This document shows, piece by piece, positions 24,501 through 37,297 of a DNA stretch of 39,555 bases. How positions within the stretch are numbered: the stretch's first letter is position 1; every line of letters begins with the position of its first letter. Source of the DNA: Synechococcus sp. SB0662_bin_14 (lineage in GTDB: Bacteria > Cyanobacteriota > Cyanobacteriia > PCC-6307 > Cyanobiaceae). Below the pieces are notes generated by a model. The model had not been told where the DNA came from. It ran no database searches and worked only from the letters and a program-made list of their open reading frames with translations. A program made the position numbers and the translations under genes. The stretch spans positions 1 through 39,555 of the forward strand of contig VXNS01000006.1 of NCBI GenBank assembly GCA_009840445.1. Direction: 5' to 3'.

Positions 24501-27500
24501 TATGTGGAATCTGTGATGGATCCATCTGAGGGTAGTCCTTTTCTTCTCCTGCGTCCCGTTGAGGAATTTGCCATTCCAGACGATGCTTATGTTCCTGCCA
24601 CTACCCAAGTCAAGCAGCCCCAAGGACCGTCCATGGCCTTGAAAGCACAGCAGCGTTTGATGTTTAAGGATGGTGAACTGGTTAAGTCTGTGGAACCGGT
24701 GGAGCTTCTGCGCACTCAAGTTATTTTGGAAACCTTCGACACAACGCCGCAGATGACCGTTGATGTGGAAGTGGTTCCCGGCCGCACCAAGAGGAGTCAA
24801 CGTCTCAGCATGGTTATTTTGGAAAGCCTCTTGGTGCGCCGTGATACCCTGTCTGATGCAACTCATGGCTCCACCCATACGGAATTGAAAATAGAAGATG
24901 GAAAGCGTGTCAAGCCAGGCCAGGTGATCGCCACAACTCAGATTCTCTGTAAAGAAGACGGTGTGGTACAAATTCCGCCACTTGAGGCACGCATTAATAA
25001 ACCTGGAGATACTACACTTGAGAAAGATACTGTCATTGAACTTTCTAAAATAAAACAATTGAATGGAGAAATAAAGAGTAAAAATAAAAAACCAGCTGAA
25101 TTTGAAGCTGAGCCAGTCCGAAGATTAATTGTAGAACGAGAGTCAGATACCTGCAACATTGTAGTTTCAAACGAAGCCTCCATGGATGTGAAACCTGGAG
25201 AACGACTTGTTCAAGGAGATACTTTGGTGAAGCATCAGGAGGGCTTGTCTGACTGCCAAGTAAAAATACGTAGCGGTAATGTACACTTTTGCCAAGACAA
25301 GCATGCTCACGAGCCTTTCCGCAAAGGCCAACTGGTCTACCCATGGCAGCCTATCACTGAAGACCTTCGGACAGATGCCTTAGCATGTGTCGAGGCTGTC
25401 GAGACCCCGGAAGGCCCTGCCTTGTTAATCAGTCCCTTTGATCAGCAACAGACCTGTCCCATTCACGCAAGTACCCAACAGGTTCACCGTCATGGCCAGT
25501 GGGTGGACAAGAGTACGGAACTGGTGGCTACAAGCAGTCGAGTCTGTGGTCTTGCCAAAGTCACTAAAAGCCCCCACGATCAGACGGTGAGTATTCGTAG
25601 TGGCCAGTTAGTACCTTGCACGAATAAAAATACCTTGGAGTGTTTCCAGCACGGCCAACTGGTGATAGAAGGCCGTGCTTTGAGTGAAGATGTCATATTG
25701 GACACATTGACGTTCGTGGAATCTGTTAATGGACCAGAAGGAGCAATGTTGCTGTTGAGCCCTGTTCAGGAATTTACCGTTCCACAGGAATTCTATTCAC
25801 TCAATCAGGATACCTCTCTTCTTGTTGTCAATGGCCAGTGGATTGAGGCTGGTACTGAAATCATGCCGAATATCTATAGTAAAATATCTGGCGTTGTAAT
25901 GATTGATTATAATGAACAAGAGCTAATAATTTGCCATGGTACTCTACAAATATGTCAAGAACATTTGGTTCTAGATCACTTCAGAGAAGGTTTACTTTCT
26001 GACATGAACGATAAAATGATTCCTGAAAATCTATCTGAAAATTCAGAAAAACCACAAAACTTCTCTGCAATCTATGTTCAATCTGTTGATACTCCAGAAG
26101 GTTCTGCTCTTTTGCTTAGTCCAGTATATGCTAAAACGTTTAATGTTCCAGATGCCGTTTATGTGTTTAACTTGGACGTGAATTTGTTAATTACTGAAAA
26201 GCAATGGGTAGAGTCTGGAACACGCCTGACCGAAGCCCCTATTACCAGCCACAGAGAAGGTGTGACAGTTCTTACAGATAATAGCATCACTATTCTTTCT
26301 GGAGAACAGCATCTCTGTGATAATCAAAATATCTTGAAACGCTTTCGTAAAGGTGTTTTGATGAATCCAGGTATCGCCTTATTGGATGACTTGATTACAG
26401 ATGCGTTGACCTATGTTCAGTCTGTGGATACCCCGCAAGGCTCTGCTCTGTTGATCAGTCCCCTCTCGCAAGATGTTCACCAGATTAACCGTACCAAAAC
26501 CCCGCTTCAGGTTCAACAAGGGCATTATGTCCAAAGTGGCGATATGCTGGCTTCAGGTTTGAAGGCGGAACGATCCGGTGTGGTGGTGGTGGGGGAGGTT
26601 CATGCCATCTCCCCCACCAGTGGTGTTGTGGAAGCCATTCGTCCCGGTTGGCTGCGTCTCCGCGTTGGCCGCCCGTATATGATTTCCCCGGAATCCATTC
26701 TTCATGTTCGAGATGGTGGTCTGGTGCAGCGCGGGGATGCCCTTGCTCTGCTGGTGTTTGAGCGCGCCAAAACAGGTGATATTGTGCAAGGCCTGCCCCG
26801 CATTGAAGAATTGCTTGAAGCCCGTCGGCCTCGTGATGCTTCTGTGCTGTGTCAGAGTTCGGGGCACGTGAAACTGGAGATTGGTGAGGATGAAGAAGTG
26901 TTGGTCAAGGTTATTGAAGATCAACAAGGAGATGGCTCCTATGATCTCCCTGCTGACCACAACATGTTTGGAGGAGCGACTAAAGTAAGTAAGCCGGCCC
27001 CATGGAATGAAGATCAATATAAGACAGCACTCCTGGGTGTGGGTGAATTGAGTACAATGATGGTCAAGGCCCTGCAGGACCTTTGCCGTCGCCATGGTCT
27101 GAAGGGCTACACTCAGTGGAAGAAGCCAGAGCTGTGCCGTAAGCTGGAGCGGGCTGGCGTCGCGGCGCCACCCCCAGCCTTGCAGGACCTCAGGGCTGAG
27201 CAATTGATTGAGCTTGTGGAGAAGCTGGATCCTTCCAAAGCGCAGTGTGCCAAGCTGCTTAAGGGCGACTTCAACCAGAAAACACTTGCTGAGTTGGAAG
27301 AACTGGCCAAACAACACCAACTCAAGACCATTACTTATCATAAGGCTACAGAGAAAAAGGCTGGTCTTGTTCAGCGCTTGAAAGACGCGAATGTCTCCAT
27401 GCCAACCCCTTCTCTCAACACACAGAGTAAAAAAGATCTTATTACCTTTATTAGTAAGATTGATCCTTCTAAAGAGAAACGCGCAGCCTTTCTGGAGGGT

Positions 27501-28991
27501 AGCTTTGCCGATGAGTCGTCTCGACAGCTCAAGCAATATTGCAAGGTCCATGGACTGAAGGCTTATTCCAAGCTCAGTAAGCCAGCGCTTTGCGCGGCCC
27601 TGGAGAAGGCCGACGTGCAGGCGCCGCCCCGTCCCTTGGAGAAGTTGGATCAGCCGCAACTCGCACAACTTGCCGGCAAGCTCGACCCCACAGGAGAAAA
27701 AGCTGCAACTTTGCTTCAACAAAGTCTTAAGCAGCAACCGATCAAGGTGCTGCAAAAGCTGTGCAAGGAGCATGGCCTGAAATCGTCCCTGCAGCAGGGG
27801 CAGTCTGCCAAAAAGGCTGAGCTCTGCCAAAAGCTGAACCAGGCTGGTATTCTTCCCCCACCCCAGTCCCTGGATCAACTCAAGAAAGGTGATCTTATTG
27901 CGTTGATCCTGCAGATGGAGGCTCCAACGTCCACTGAGGCGCCTGCCTTGGCTCAGCCCATGATGACAGAAGATGATCGCGTTCACGTGTACGATATTCC
28001 CTTGGGACGCAATGTTATGGTTTCGGATGGTCACCAAGTCCAGGCGGGAAGTGCTTTAACTGACGGACCCATTAATCCCCACGACCTCCTGGATACTCAC
28101 TTCAAGGATCTGCTGCGCCGCCGTCACTCCATAATGGAGGCTGCCCAAGGAGCCATTGCCACTGTGCAACAGCGCTTGGTGGACGAGGTGCAGTCGGTGT
28201 ACCGGTCCCAGGGTGTCACCATTGACAACAAACATATTGAGGTGATCGTGCGCCAAATGACCAGCAAGGTGCGCATTGAAGATGCCGGGGACACCACGTT
28301 TCTGCCTGGAGAGTTGGTTGACCTGCCCCAGGTGGCCAAAACCAATGCAGCGATTGCCGAGACTGGTGGCATGCAAGCTCAATTCTCTCCTATGCTCTTG
28401 GGCATCACTAAAGCTTCCCTCAATACCGATAGCTTTATTTCCGCTGCCAGCTTCCAGGAGACCACGCGAGTGTTGACAGAAGCAGCAATTGAGGGCAAAA
28501 GCGATCTGCTCCGTGGCCTGAAGGAGAACGTGATCATTGGCCGTTTGATTCCTGCCGGTACAGGCTTTGACGGCTTTGACGATCAACTGAGGGACGAGGT
28601 CGGCCCCCATCCTGATATTCTTGATGATGATCAAACCGGCTACCGCCGTCTATCCAGCTTGCGACCGGACTATACGATAGAGATCCCCGTTCCCAGCCAT
28701 TCTGCTCCCGTTCTGGACGATCCATCCGACGAGCAGTTGCGCAAAGCCCGTCGCCGGATTGACGACACCAGTGGCAGCGCTGCCGCCTTGACACGTCCGG
28801 GTGAGCACCACGACCAGGGGACCACAATGTTCCCGTCAGAGATCCCTCCCGAGAAACGGGACGACAGGACGGAAGAGCCTGAGCAAAACTGGCAGAACCC
28901 GGAGGAGGACGAGGACCTCATCCACGACAGCACACGGGCGGAAGACCTGGACACGGAGCCTCAGCCCATGGATGAAGGGTTTGAACTTTAA
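21573..28991 (+). CDS. rpoC2: RNA polymerase beta-prime (RpoC2) with three large expansions, 2472 residues
   Basis: C-terminal half of beta-prime, about 1100 residues longer than the usual ~1370. The core is intact: FRNRVIDKKGLRNLIAWAY, MMANSGARGNMSQVRQL, zinc cysteines Cys251, Cys540, Cys547 and Cys550, trigger helices QLTMRTFHTGG (581-591) and AKTGDIVQGLPRIEE (1732-1746), and GITKASLNTDSFISAASFQE near 2277-2296. Expansions: residues 281-507 between the first two zinc cysteines; SI3 at about 593-1731 against about 650 usually; and 1783-2132 holding four SAP-like units in the jaw. An acidic tail follows residue 2373. It starts 66 bases after rpoC1. The frame is open throughout, which argues against decay. 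Confidence 0.96.
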   Translation: MTLSNSQSTTSLASSTTAMLSSSTPLTQKGAHERKSRLVFRNRVIDKKGLRNLIAWAYKEFGTSATTAIADELKDLGFHYATQAAVSISVDDLRIPEEKKELLNEAEEEITRTEERYRLGEITEVERHTKVIDTWTETNERLVEAVKKTFTQHDPLNSVWMMANSGARGNMSQVRQLVGMRGLMANPQGEIIDLPIRTNFREGLTVTEYVISSYGARKGLVDTALRTADSGYLTRRLVDVAQDMIVRDEDCGTQRGIIINADEKGHYQSKLVGRLTSEDIKQLVKVTHVIILGGTLHFCSDKAVLKRFDKGVLVRPGDELQGELKSSSLALVQAVKTREGSALLVSELPQKTWKIEPGTSLKIADGTWVEAETMLTEKIVSPNKGLVVVSENNGISYVSLLEGSLHVCEDKKTLKRFENGSLAKPKDTPMKNIVVNRYTYVQAIVSDQDSALFLSEFASQNDYTINTNTLLVKKNQWVERDTKLSNDVFSIITGLVSTYPIKKEKEELLWPRNTEISLEISKQLEKRQVKAVKVRSPLTCETPKSVCRRCYGWALAHNKLVDLGEAVGIVAAQSIGEPGTQLTMRTFHTGGVSTAETGTVRSTLAGIVSLGDQARVRPYRTSHGVNAYIAETDFPLTVKSASGEKQAVSITSGSVLFAENGSAVKRDDVLGQIAGGNVKKSVEKATKDVICDLAGQVKYDKEIQPREATDRQGNVTVKAQRLGQLWVLSGDVYNLPPNAEPVVEAGCAVKAGDVLAESCLRSEYGGDVRLRDATGDSREVQIVTAKLTIKDLKLVHESSHVGELWNLETEDGLSYRLHTNPGSKISHGEVIAELSDERFRTQSGGLVKFSPGLSIKKARSAKHGFELSHGGTLLWIPQETHEINKDISLLMVKNYQRIEAGTEVVKDIFSQISGIVTVVQKNDILREITVRNGSVHYCDVNNSNHREALERFSEEGMLVNPGDVLIEDELIAENIYYVESVMDPSEGSPFLLLRPVEEFAIPDDAYVPATTQVKQPQGPSMALKAQQRLMFKDGELVKSVEPVELLRTQVILETFDTTPQMTVDVEVVPGRTKRSQRLSMVILESLLVRRDTLSDATHGSTHTELKIEDGKRVKPGQVIATTQILCKEDGVVQIPPLEARINKPGDTTLEKDTVIELSKIKQLNGEIKSKNKKPAEFEAEPVRRLIVERESDTCNIVVSNEASMDVKPGERLVQGDTLVKHQEGLSDCQVKIRSGNVHFCQDKHAHEPFRKGQLVYPWQPITEDLRTDALACVEAVETPEGPALLISPFDQQQTCPIHASTQQVHRHGQWVDKSTELVATSSRVCGLAKVTKSPHDQTVSIRSGQLVPCTNKNTLECFQHGQLVIEGRALSEDVILDTLTFVESVNGPEGAMLLLSPVQEFTVPQEFYSLNQDTSLLVVNGQWIEAGTEIMPNIYSKISGVVMIDYNEQELIICHGTLQICQEHLVLDHFREGLLSDMNDKMIPENLSENSEKPQNFSAIYVQSVDTPEGSALLLSPVYAKTFNVPDAVYVFNLDVNLLITEKQWVESGTRLTEAPITSHREGVTVLTDNSITILSGEQHLCDNQNILKRFRKGVLMNPGIALLDDLITDALTYVQSVDTPQGSALLISPLSQDVHQINRTKTPLQVQQGHYVQSGDMLASGLKAERSGVVVVGEVHAISPTSGVVEAIRPGWLRLRVGRPYMISPESILHVRDGGLVQRGDALALLVFERAKTGDIVQGLPRIEELLEARRPRDASVLCQSSGHVKLEIGEDEEVLVKVIEDQQGDGSYDLPADHNMFGGATKVSKPAPWNEDQYKTALLGVGELSTMMVKALQDLCRRHGLKGYTQWKKPELCRKLERAGVAAPPPALQDLRAEQLIELVEKLDPSKAQCAKLLKGDFNQKTLAELEELAKQHQLKTITYHKATEKKAGLVQRLKDANVSMPTPSLNTQSKKDLITFISKIDPSKEKRAAFLEGSFADESSRQLKQYCKVHGLKAYSKLSKPALCAALEKADVQAPPRPLEKLDQPQLAQLAGKLDPTGEKAATLLQQSLKQQPIKVLQKLCKEHGLKSSLQQGQSAKKAELCQKLNQAGILPPPQSLDQLKKGDLIALILQMEAPTSTEAPALAQPMMTEDDRVHVYDIPLGRNVMVSDGHQVQAGSALTDGPINPHDLLDTHFKDLLRRRHSIMEAAQGAIATVQQRLVDEVQSVYRSQGVTIDNKHIEVIVRQMTSKVRIEDAGDTTFLPGELVDLPQVAKTNAAIAETGGMQAQFSPMLLGITKASLNTDSFISAASFQETTRVLTEAAIEGKSDLLRGLKENVIIGRLIPAGTGFDGFDDQLRDEVGPHPDILDDDQTGYRRLSSLRPDYTIEIPVPSHSAPVLDDPSDEQLRKARRRIDDTSGSAAALTRPGEHHDQGTTMFPSEIPPEKRDDRTEEPEQNWQNPEEDEDLIHDSTRAEDLDTEPQPMDEGFEL
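22413..23093 (+). repeat. Insert between zinc-site cysteines of RpoC2: two SI3-like modules
   Basis: This encodes residues 281-507. Two tandem modules can be aligned by eye: LHFCSDKAVLKRFDKGVL...LVQAVKTREGSALLVSE and LHVCEDKKTLKRFENGSL...YVQAIVSDQDSALFLSE, each followed by a beta segment with GTWVEAETM or NQWVERDTK. The same module occurs in tandem in SI3 (for example LCDNQNILKRFRKGVL). In normal RpoC2 this position has only a short loop. The flanks SEDI and LWPRNTEIS are conserved. The DNA is AT-rich. Confidence 0.8.
23349..26765 (+). other. Enlarged SI3 insertion in the RpoC2 trigger loop
   Basis: SI3 lies between the two trigger-loop helices in cyanobacterial polymerase. It is made of sandwich-barrel hybrid motifs and, from cryo-EM work, contacts sigma to form an arch. 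Here it runs from about residue 593 to 1731, roughly 1140 residues, some 490 more than I expect. The first part (593-870) and the last part (HAISPTSGVVEAIRPGWLRL onward) look like ordinary SI3; the middle is repetitive. Confidence 0.8.
25278..26591 (+). repeat. Four tandem ~110-residue modules within SI3 of RpoC2
   Basis: Residues about 1236-1673 hold four successive units, starting at VHFCQDK, LVPCTNK, LQICQEH and QHLCDNQ. The shared plan is xCxxxxxLxxFxxGxL, then YVQSVDTPEGSALLLSP, then a short linker, GQWVEAGTE and a beta segment ending in SIxSG. A degenerate fifth copy lies at about 868-1010 (VHYCDVNNSNHREALERF). The units differ enough that the duplications are not recent. Confidence 0.8.
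26919..27968 (+). repeat. Four SAP-like units in tandem inserted in the RpoC2 jaw region
   Basis: Residues 1783-2132 interrupt the normally continuous segment between EVLVKVIE and YDIPLGRNVMVSDG. Four units have cores LCRRHGLKGY, LAKQHQLKTI, YCKVHGLKAY and LCKEHGLKSS, centred near 1840, 1914, 1992 and 2066, so the spacing is 74-78 residues. Each SAP core ends in ELCRKLERAGV-like sequence. A Pro-rich linker and a second helical pair (DLIxLIxKIDPSKEKxAxxL) follow. Unit 2 is the most divergent. The DNA is less AT-rich than the rpoC1 insert. Confidence 0.85.
28689..28988 (+). other. Acidic low-complexity C-terminal tail of RpoC2
   Basis: After the conserved end (LRPDYTIE), about 100 residues follow. 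VLDDPSDEQLRKARRR is typical of marine relatives; the last 65 or so residues, with PEEDEDLIHD and a final PMDEGFEL, are highly acidic and longer than I expect. Probably disordered. Confidence 0.6.
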
Positions 28992-29031
28992 GCCCTGACC
29001 CCTTTGGTTTCCTTAACGCTTCCTTCTTTGA

Positions 29032-30302
<1,271 letters not shown>

Positions 30303-30342
30303 CCTGCCCCTATACCGTTTCCCCTGGAACTGTTTCCCCTGG

Positions 30343-32196
<1,854 letters not shown>

Positions 32197-32318
32197 ACCG
32201 CACCACTGCCGAGACTGGGCTCAGTTTGACAGCTTGGGCATGGCGGCGCCAGTGGCCATGGTCCTTGGGGTGGTGAAGCCGTGACTAACGAAACCGGCAA
32301 CCCTGAACCGCAAGGGGT

Positions 32319-32722
<404 letters not shown>

Positions 32723-32989
32723 ATGAGCGATCCTCTCGCCACCCTTGAACAGGACGTTATCGACATTGTCTCCGACGTGCTCAGTGTCACTGACAGGCCG
32801 GTCACCCAGGAGAGCCACTTCCAAAACGACCTGGGGGCGGATTCTCTTGACACGGTTGAGCTGGTGATGGCCCTTGAGGAAAAGTTCGAGATCGACATTC
32901 CGGACGAGGCTGCCGAAGGGATCACCACCGTAGGTGAAGCGGTGGCATACATCCGTGAGCAGCGCTCCTCAGCGTCAGAGGAGGGTTGA
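32723..32989 (+). CDS. acpP: Acyl carrier protein
   Basis: Carries growing fatty acyl chains on a phosphopantetheine arm. The 88 residues include the attachment site Ser41 in [10 protein letters not shown], followed by the acidic helix [17 protein letters not shown] typical of AcpP. The ATG at 32723 gives the conserved start ([10 protein letters not shown]); an upstream ATG at 32669 adds a non-conserved leader. It lies 39 bases before fabF, whose product condenses acyl-AcpP, so the pair forms a fatty-acid synthesis unit. Confidence 0.97.
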   Translation: MSDPLATLEQDVIDIVSDVLSVTDRPVTQESHFQNDLGADSLDTVELVMALEEKFEIDIPDEAAEGITTVGEAVAYIREQRSSASEEG

Positions 32990-33028
32990 TGGCAGCTTCC
33001 CAGCCCACCGTTCTCACGCTCTGACATC

Positions 33029-34288
33029 ATGCCCACTTCCGCAGGACCACGCCGCCGTGTTGTGGTGACCGGCCTTGGCGCCGTGACCCCCATTGGCAAC
33101 GATGTTGAGAGCTATCGGCAAGCGTTGTGCGCCGGTGTCAACGGGGTGGGACCCATCACCCATTTTGACGCCAGTCACCATGGCTGCCGCTTTGCGGCGG
33201 AGGTGAAGGACTTTGACCCCAGTGGCCATCTGGACCGCAAAGAAGCCAAGCGTTGGGAGCGCTTTTGCCAGTTTGGCGTGGTCACGGCGAAGCAGGCTCT
33301 GGCCCAGTCCGGCCTCAAGATCACCGAGGACAATGCCGACCGTGTTGGCGTGCTGATCGGATCGGGGATCGGCGGCGTGCTGCTGATGGAAACCCAGGCG
33401 CTGGTAATGGACAAGAAGGGTCCTGATCGGGTCAGTCCCTTCACCGTGCCCATGATGATCCCCAACATGGCCGCTGGCCTCACCGCCATTGCCCTGGGGG
33501 CCCAAGGCCCGAGCAACGCGGTTTGCACCGCCTGCGCGGCAGGATCCAACGCCATCGGAGACGCCTTTCGCATCATCCAGTACGGCGATGCGGACGCCAT
33601 GGTCTGTGGCGGCACCGAGTCTCCCATCTCCCCCCTGAGCGTGGCGGGCTTTGCCAGCGCCCGGGCCCTGTCCTCCCGCAACGACGATCCAGCCCATGCC
33701 AGCCGGCCCTTTGATGCGGAGCGGGACGGCTTTGTGATCGGAGAGGGCTCTGGAATGCTTCTTCTGGAAGAGTTGAGCCACGCTCAGGCCAGGGGCGCCG
33801 GGATCCTGGCCGAACTGGTTGGCTACGGCAGCACCTGTGATGCCCATCACGTCACCGCTCCCCCCACTGGCGGCGGCCCTGCCGCCAAAGCCATGGCCCG
33901 CTGTCTGGCGGACGGACGCCTGGAGTCCGGCCAGGTGGACTACATCAATGCCCACGGCACCAGCACGGGAGCCAACGACAAGACGGAAACGGCCGCCATT
34001 AAAACGGCTCTGAGGGAAGATGTTGCCCGTTCCATTCCGGTGAGTTCCACCAAGTCCATGACCGGTCACCTGCTGGGTGGATCCGGAGGGATTGAAGCCG
34101 TGGCCACGGTATTGGCCCTCACCCATGGCTTTGTTCCCCCCACCATCAACCATATGGTCCCCGACCCGGACTGTGACCTGGATTACGTCCCCAACGAAGC
34201 TCGGGAGCTGGCGGTCAACGTTGCCCTCTCCAATTCCTTCGGCTTCGGCGGCCACAATGTTTGCCTGGCGTTCCGGCGCTGGAGTTAA
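33029..34288 (+). CDS. fabF: Beta-ketoacyl-[ACP] synthase II
   Basis: Elongating condensing enzyme of type II fatty-acid synthesis. It has 419 residues with the thiolase fold. The active-site Cys169 is in [12 protein letters not shown]. The two histidines are His309 in [15 protein letters not shown] and His347 in [13 protein letters not shown], and the Cys-His-His triad marks FabF/FabB rather than Fab[18 protein letters not shown] is the standard N-terminus. It stands between acpP and tkt in an order shared with other picocyanobacteria. No clear Shine-Dalgarno sequence precedes the ATG. Confidence 0.97.
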   Translation: MPTSAGPRRRVVVTGLGAVTPIGNDVESYRQALCAGVNGVGPITHFDASHHGCRFAAEVKDFDPSGHLDRKEAKRWERFCQFGVVTAKQALAQSGLKITEDNADRVGVLIGSGIGGVLLMETQALVMDKKGPDRVSPFTVPMMIPNMAAGLTAIALGAQGPSNAVCTACAAGSNAIGDAFRIIQYGDADAMVCGGTESPISPLSVAGFASARALSSRNDDPAHASRPFDAERDGFVIGEGSGMLLLEELSHAQARGAGILAELVGYGSTCDAHHVTAPPTGGGPAAKAMARCLADGRLESGQVDYINAHGTSTGANDKTETAAIKTALREDVARSIPVSSTKSMTGHLLGGSGGIEAVATVLALTHGFVPPTINHMVPDPDCDLDYVPNEARELAVNVALSNSFGFGGHNVCLAFRRWS

Positions 34289-34355
34289 GTGGTGCTGGAA
34301 CGACGCTTGTTGCTCCCCCAATCCCCCTTCCCCACCATTCACCCCTTCCTGCCCC

Positions 34356-36368
<2,013 letters not shown>

Positions 36369-36371
36369 GCG

Positions 36372-37238
36372 CTAGGCGGCCAGCGCCTGCACAACGTCCT
36401 TGGGACGCAACCGGCTCAGGGGAGGCAGGGGTTTGATGGTATCCCGTCGGGGCAGGCGGCGGGGATCCTCCATTCCCGCCGCCACCAGGGCGGTTCCCGT
36501 GAGCACGGCCAACTGGGCCAAGCGGGGTTCATCGGTGAACACCACGTCCACACTGGCCACGGTGGCGGCCTCGGCCATCACCGTGGCCGCCCGGCAGCGC
36601 TGGACGCCGGCAGGCGCTTCCCCCTCCCGCGCCAGCCACAGCAAGCGCACCGAGGGCACGGCCCGACCCACGGCCTCCACCAACTCCCGCCAATCCTCCG
36701 TCGACCAGTCCAGGACTGCACCGGGCGCCAAGAGCAGAACGGGACCGTCCCCCTGGGGCAGGGCCGCTCTGGCCTCTGCCAGACCACTCTGGGGAAGGGG
36801 AAGGCGATAGGCGTCGGCATCACAATGCACCCCCAGGGGCTGGAGCCAGGTCTCCCATGCCTGACCACGCCACCCCTGCTGCTGCTGCTTGACCTGCTCC
36901 GTCGCGGAAAAACCGCCACTGGCCACCCGCATGGGGATGTGGGTCAGGCTCAGCAACAAGTCAATGGACCAGTCCGTGGACAGATTGAGGCTCACCTGAA
37001 AGTCCGGTTCCCGTACGTTTCCCAGCAGGTTCGTCCAATCCGCCAGGGACCAGCGCTGACCAAAGGCAAAGGGAATGCAGCGCTCCACTGCTGGAAGCAG
37101 GGTCCAGATGCTCCCCACCCTGGCCGGACAGACCACCTGCAACTGGGCTGATCGTTGTTCTCCCAGCGCGGCCAGGGCGGGTAGGGCCTGCAACTGGTCC
37201 TCTTCTCCTCCAGGCAGGAGAGCCAGCACCTGCATCAT
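36372..37238 (-). CDS. Glycosyltransferase family 9-like (heptosyltransferase-type) protein
   Basis: A 288-residue protein with the two-Rossmann GT-B layout of ADP-heptose:LPS heptosyltransferases, as annotated in many picocyanobacteria at this position. The N-terminus MMQVLALLPGGEEDQLQALPAL matches the family opening (PGGxGDQLL-like), but the usual small residues of the phosphate loop are replaced by Glu-Glu. The second domain contains GPVLLLAPGAVLDWSTEDWRELVEAV and a late acidic DEPRLAQLAVLTGT block, where GT9 enzymes bind the nucleotide sugar. The start is ATG 37238 or 37235; AGGA lies just upstream. The altered loop makes activity uncertain. It is divergent from ispD. Confidence 0.7.
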   Translation of the reverse strand: MMQVLALLPGGEEDQLQALPALAALGEQRSAQLQVVCPARVGSIWTLLPAVERCIPFAFGQRWSLADWTNLLGNVREPDFQVSLNLSTDWSIDLLLSLTHIPMRVASGGFSATEQVKQQQQGWRGQAWETWLQPLGVHCDADAYRLPLPQSGLAEARAALPQGDGPVLLLAPGAVLDWSTEDWRELVEAVGRAVPSVRLLWLAREGEAPAGVQRCRAATVMAEAATVASVDVVFTDEPRLAQLAVLTGTALVAAGMEDPRRLPRRDTIKPLPPLSRLRPKDVVQALAA

Positions 37239-37297
37239 GATCCTGCGTACCTGGAAAGTGTACGAATGGCAGGCTGGGGTGACCATCAAGGAGGACG

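Noticed and set aside
26553-28037. Long minus-strand open frame (494 residues) opposite rpoC2
   Set aside because: It mirrors the SAP array and nearby RpoC2 sequence, has no recognisable domain, and the plus-strand protein is clearly the real one.
21573-28991. rpoC2 as a decayed or mis-assembled gene
   Set aside because: All zinc, trigger-loop and C-terminal motifs are present and the 2472-codon frame has no stop or frameshift, so an artefact is less likely than a real expanded protein, though read evidence would settle it.
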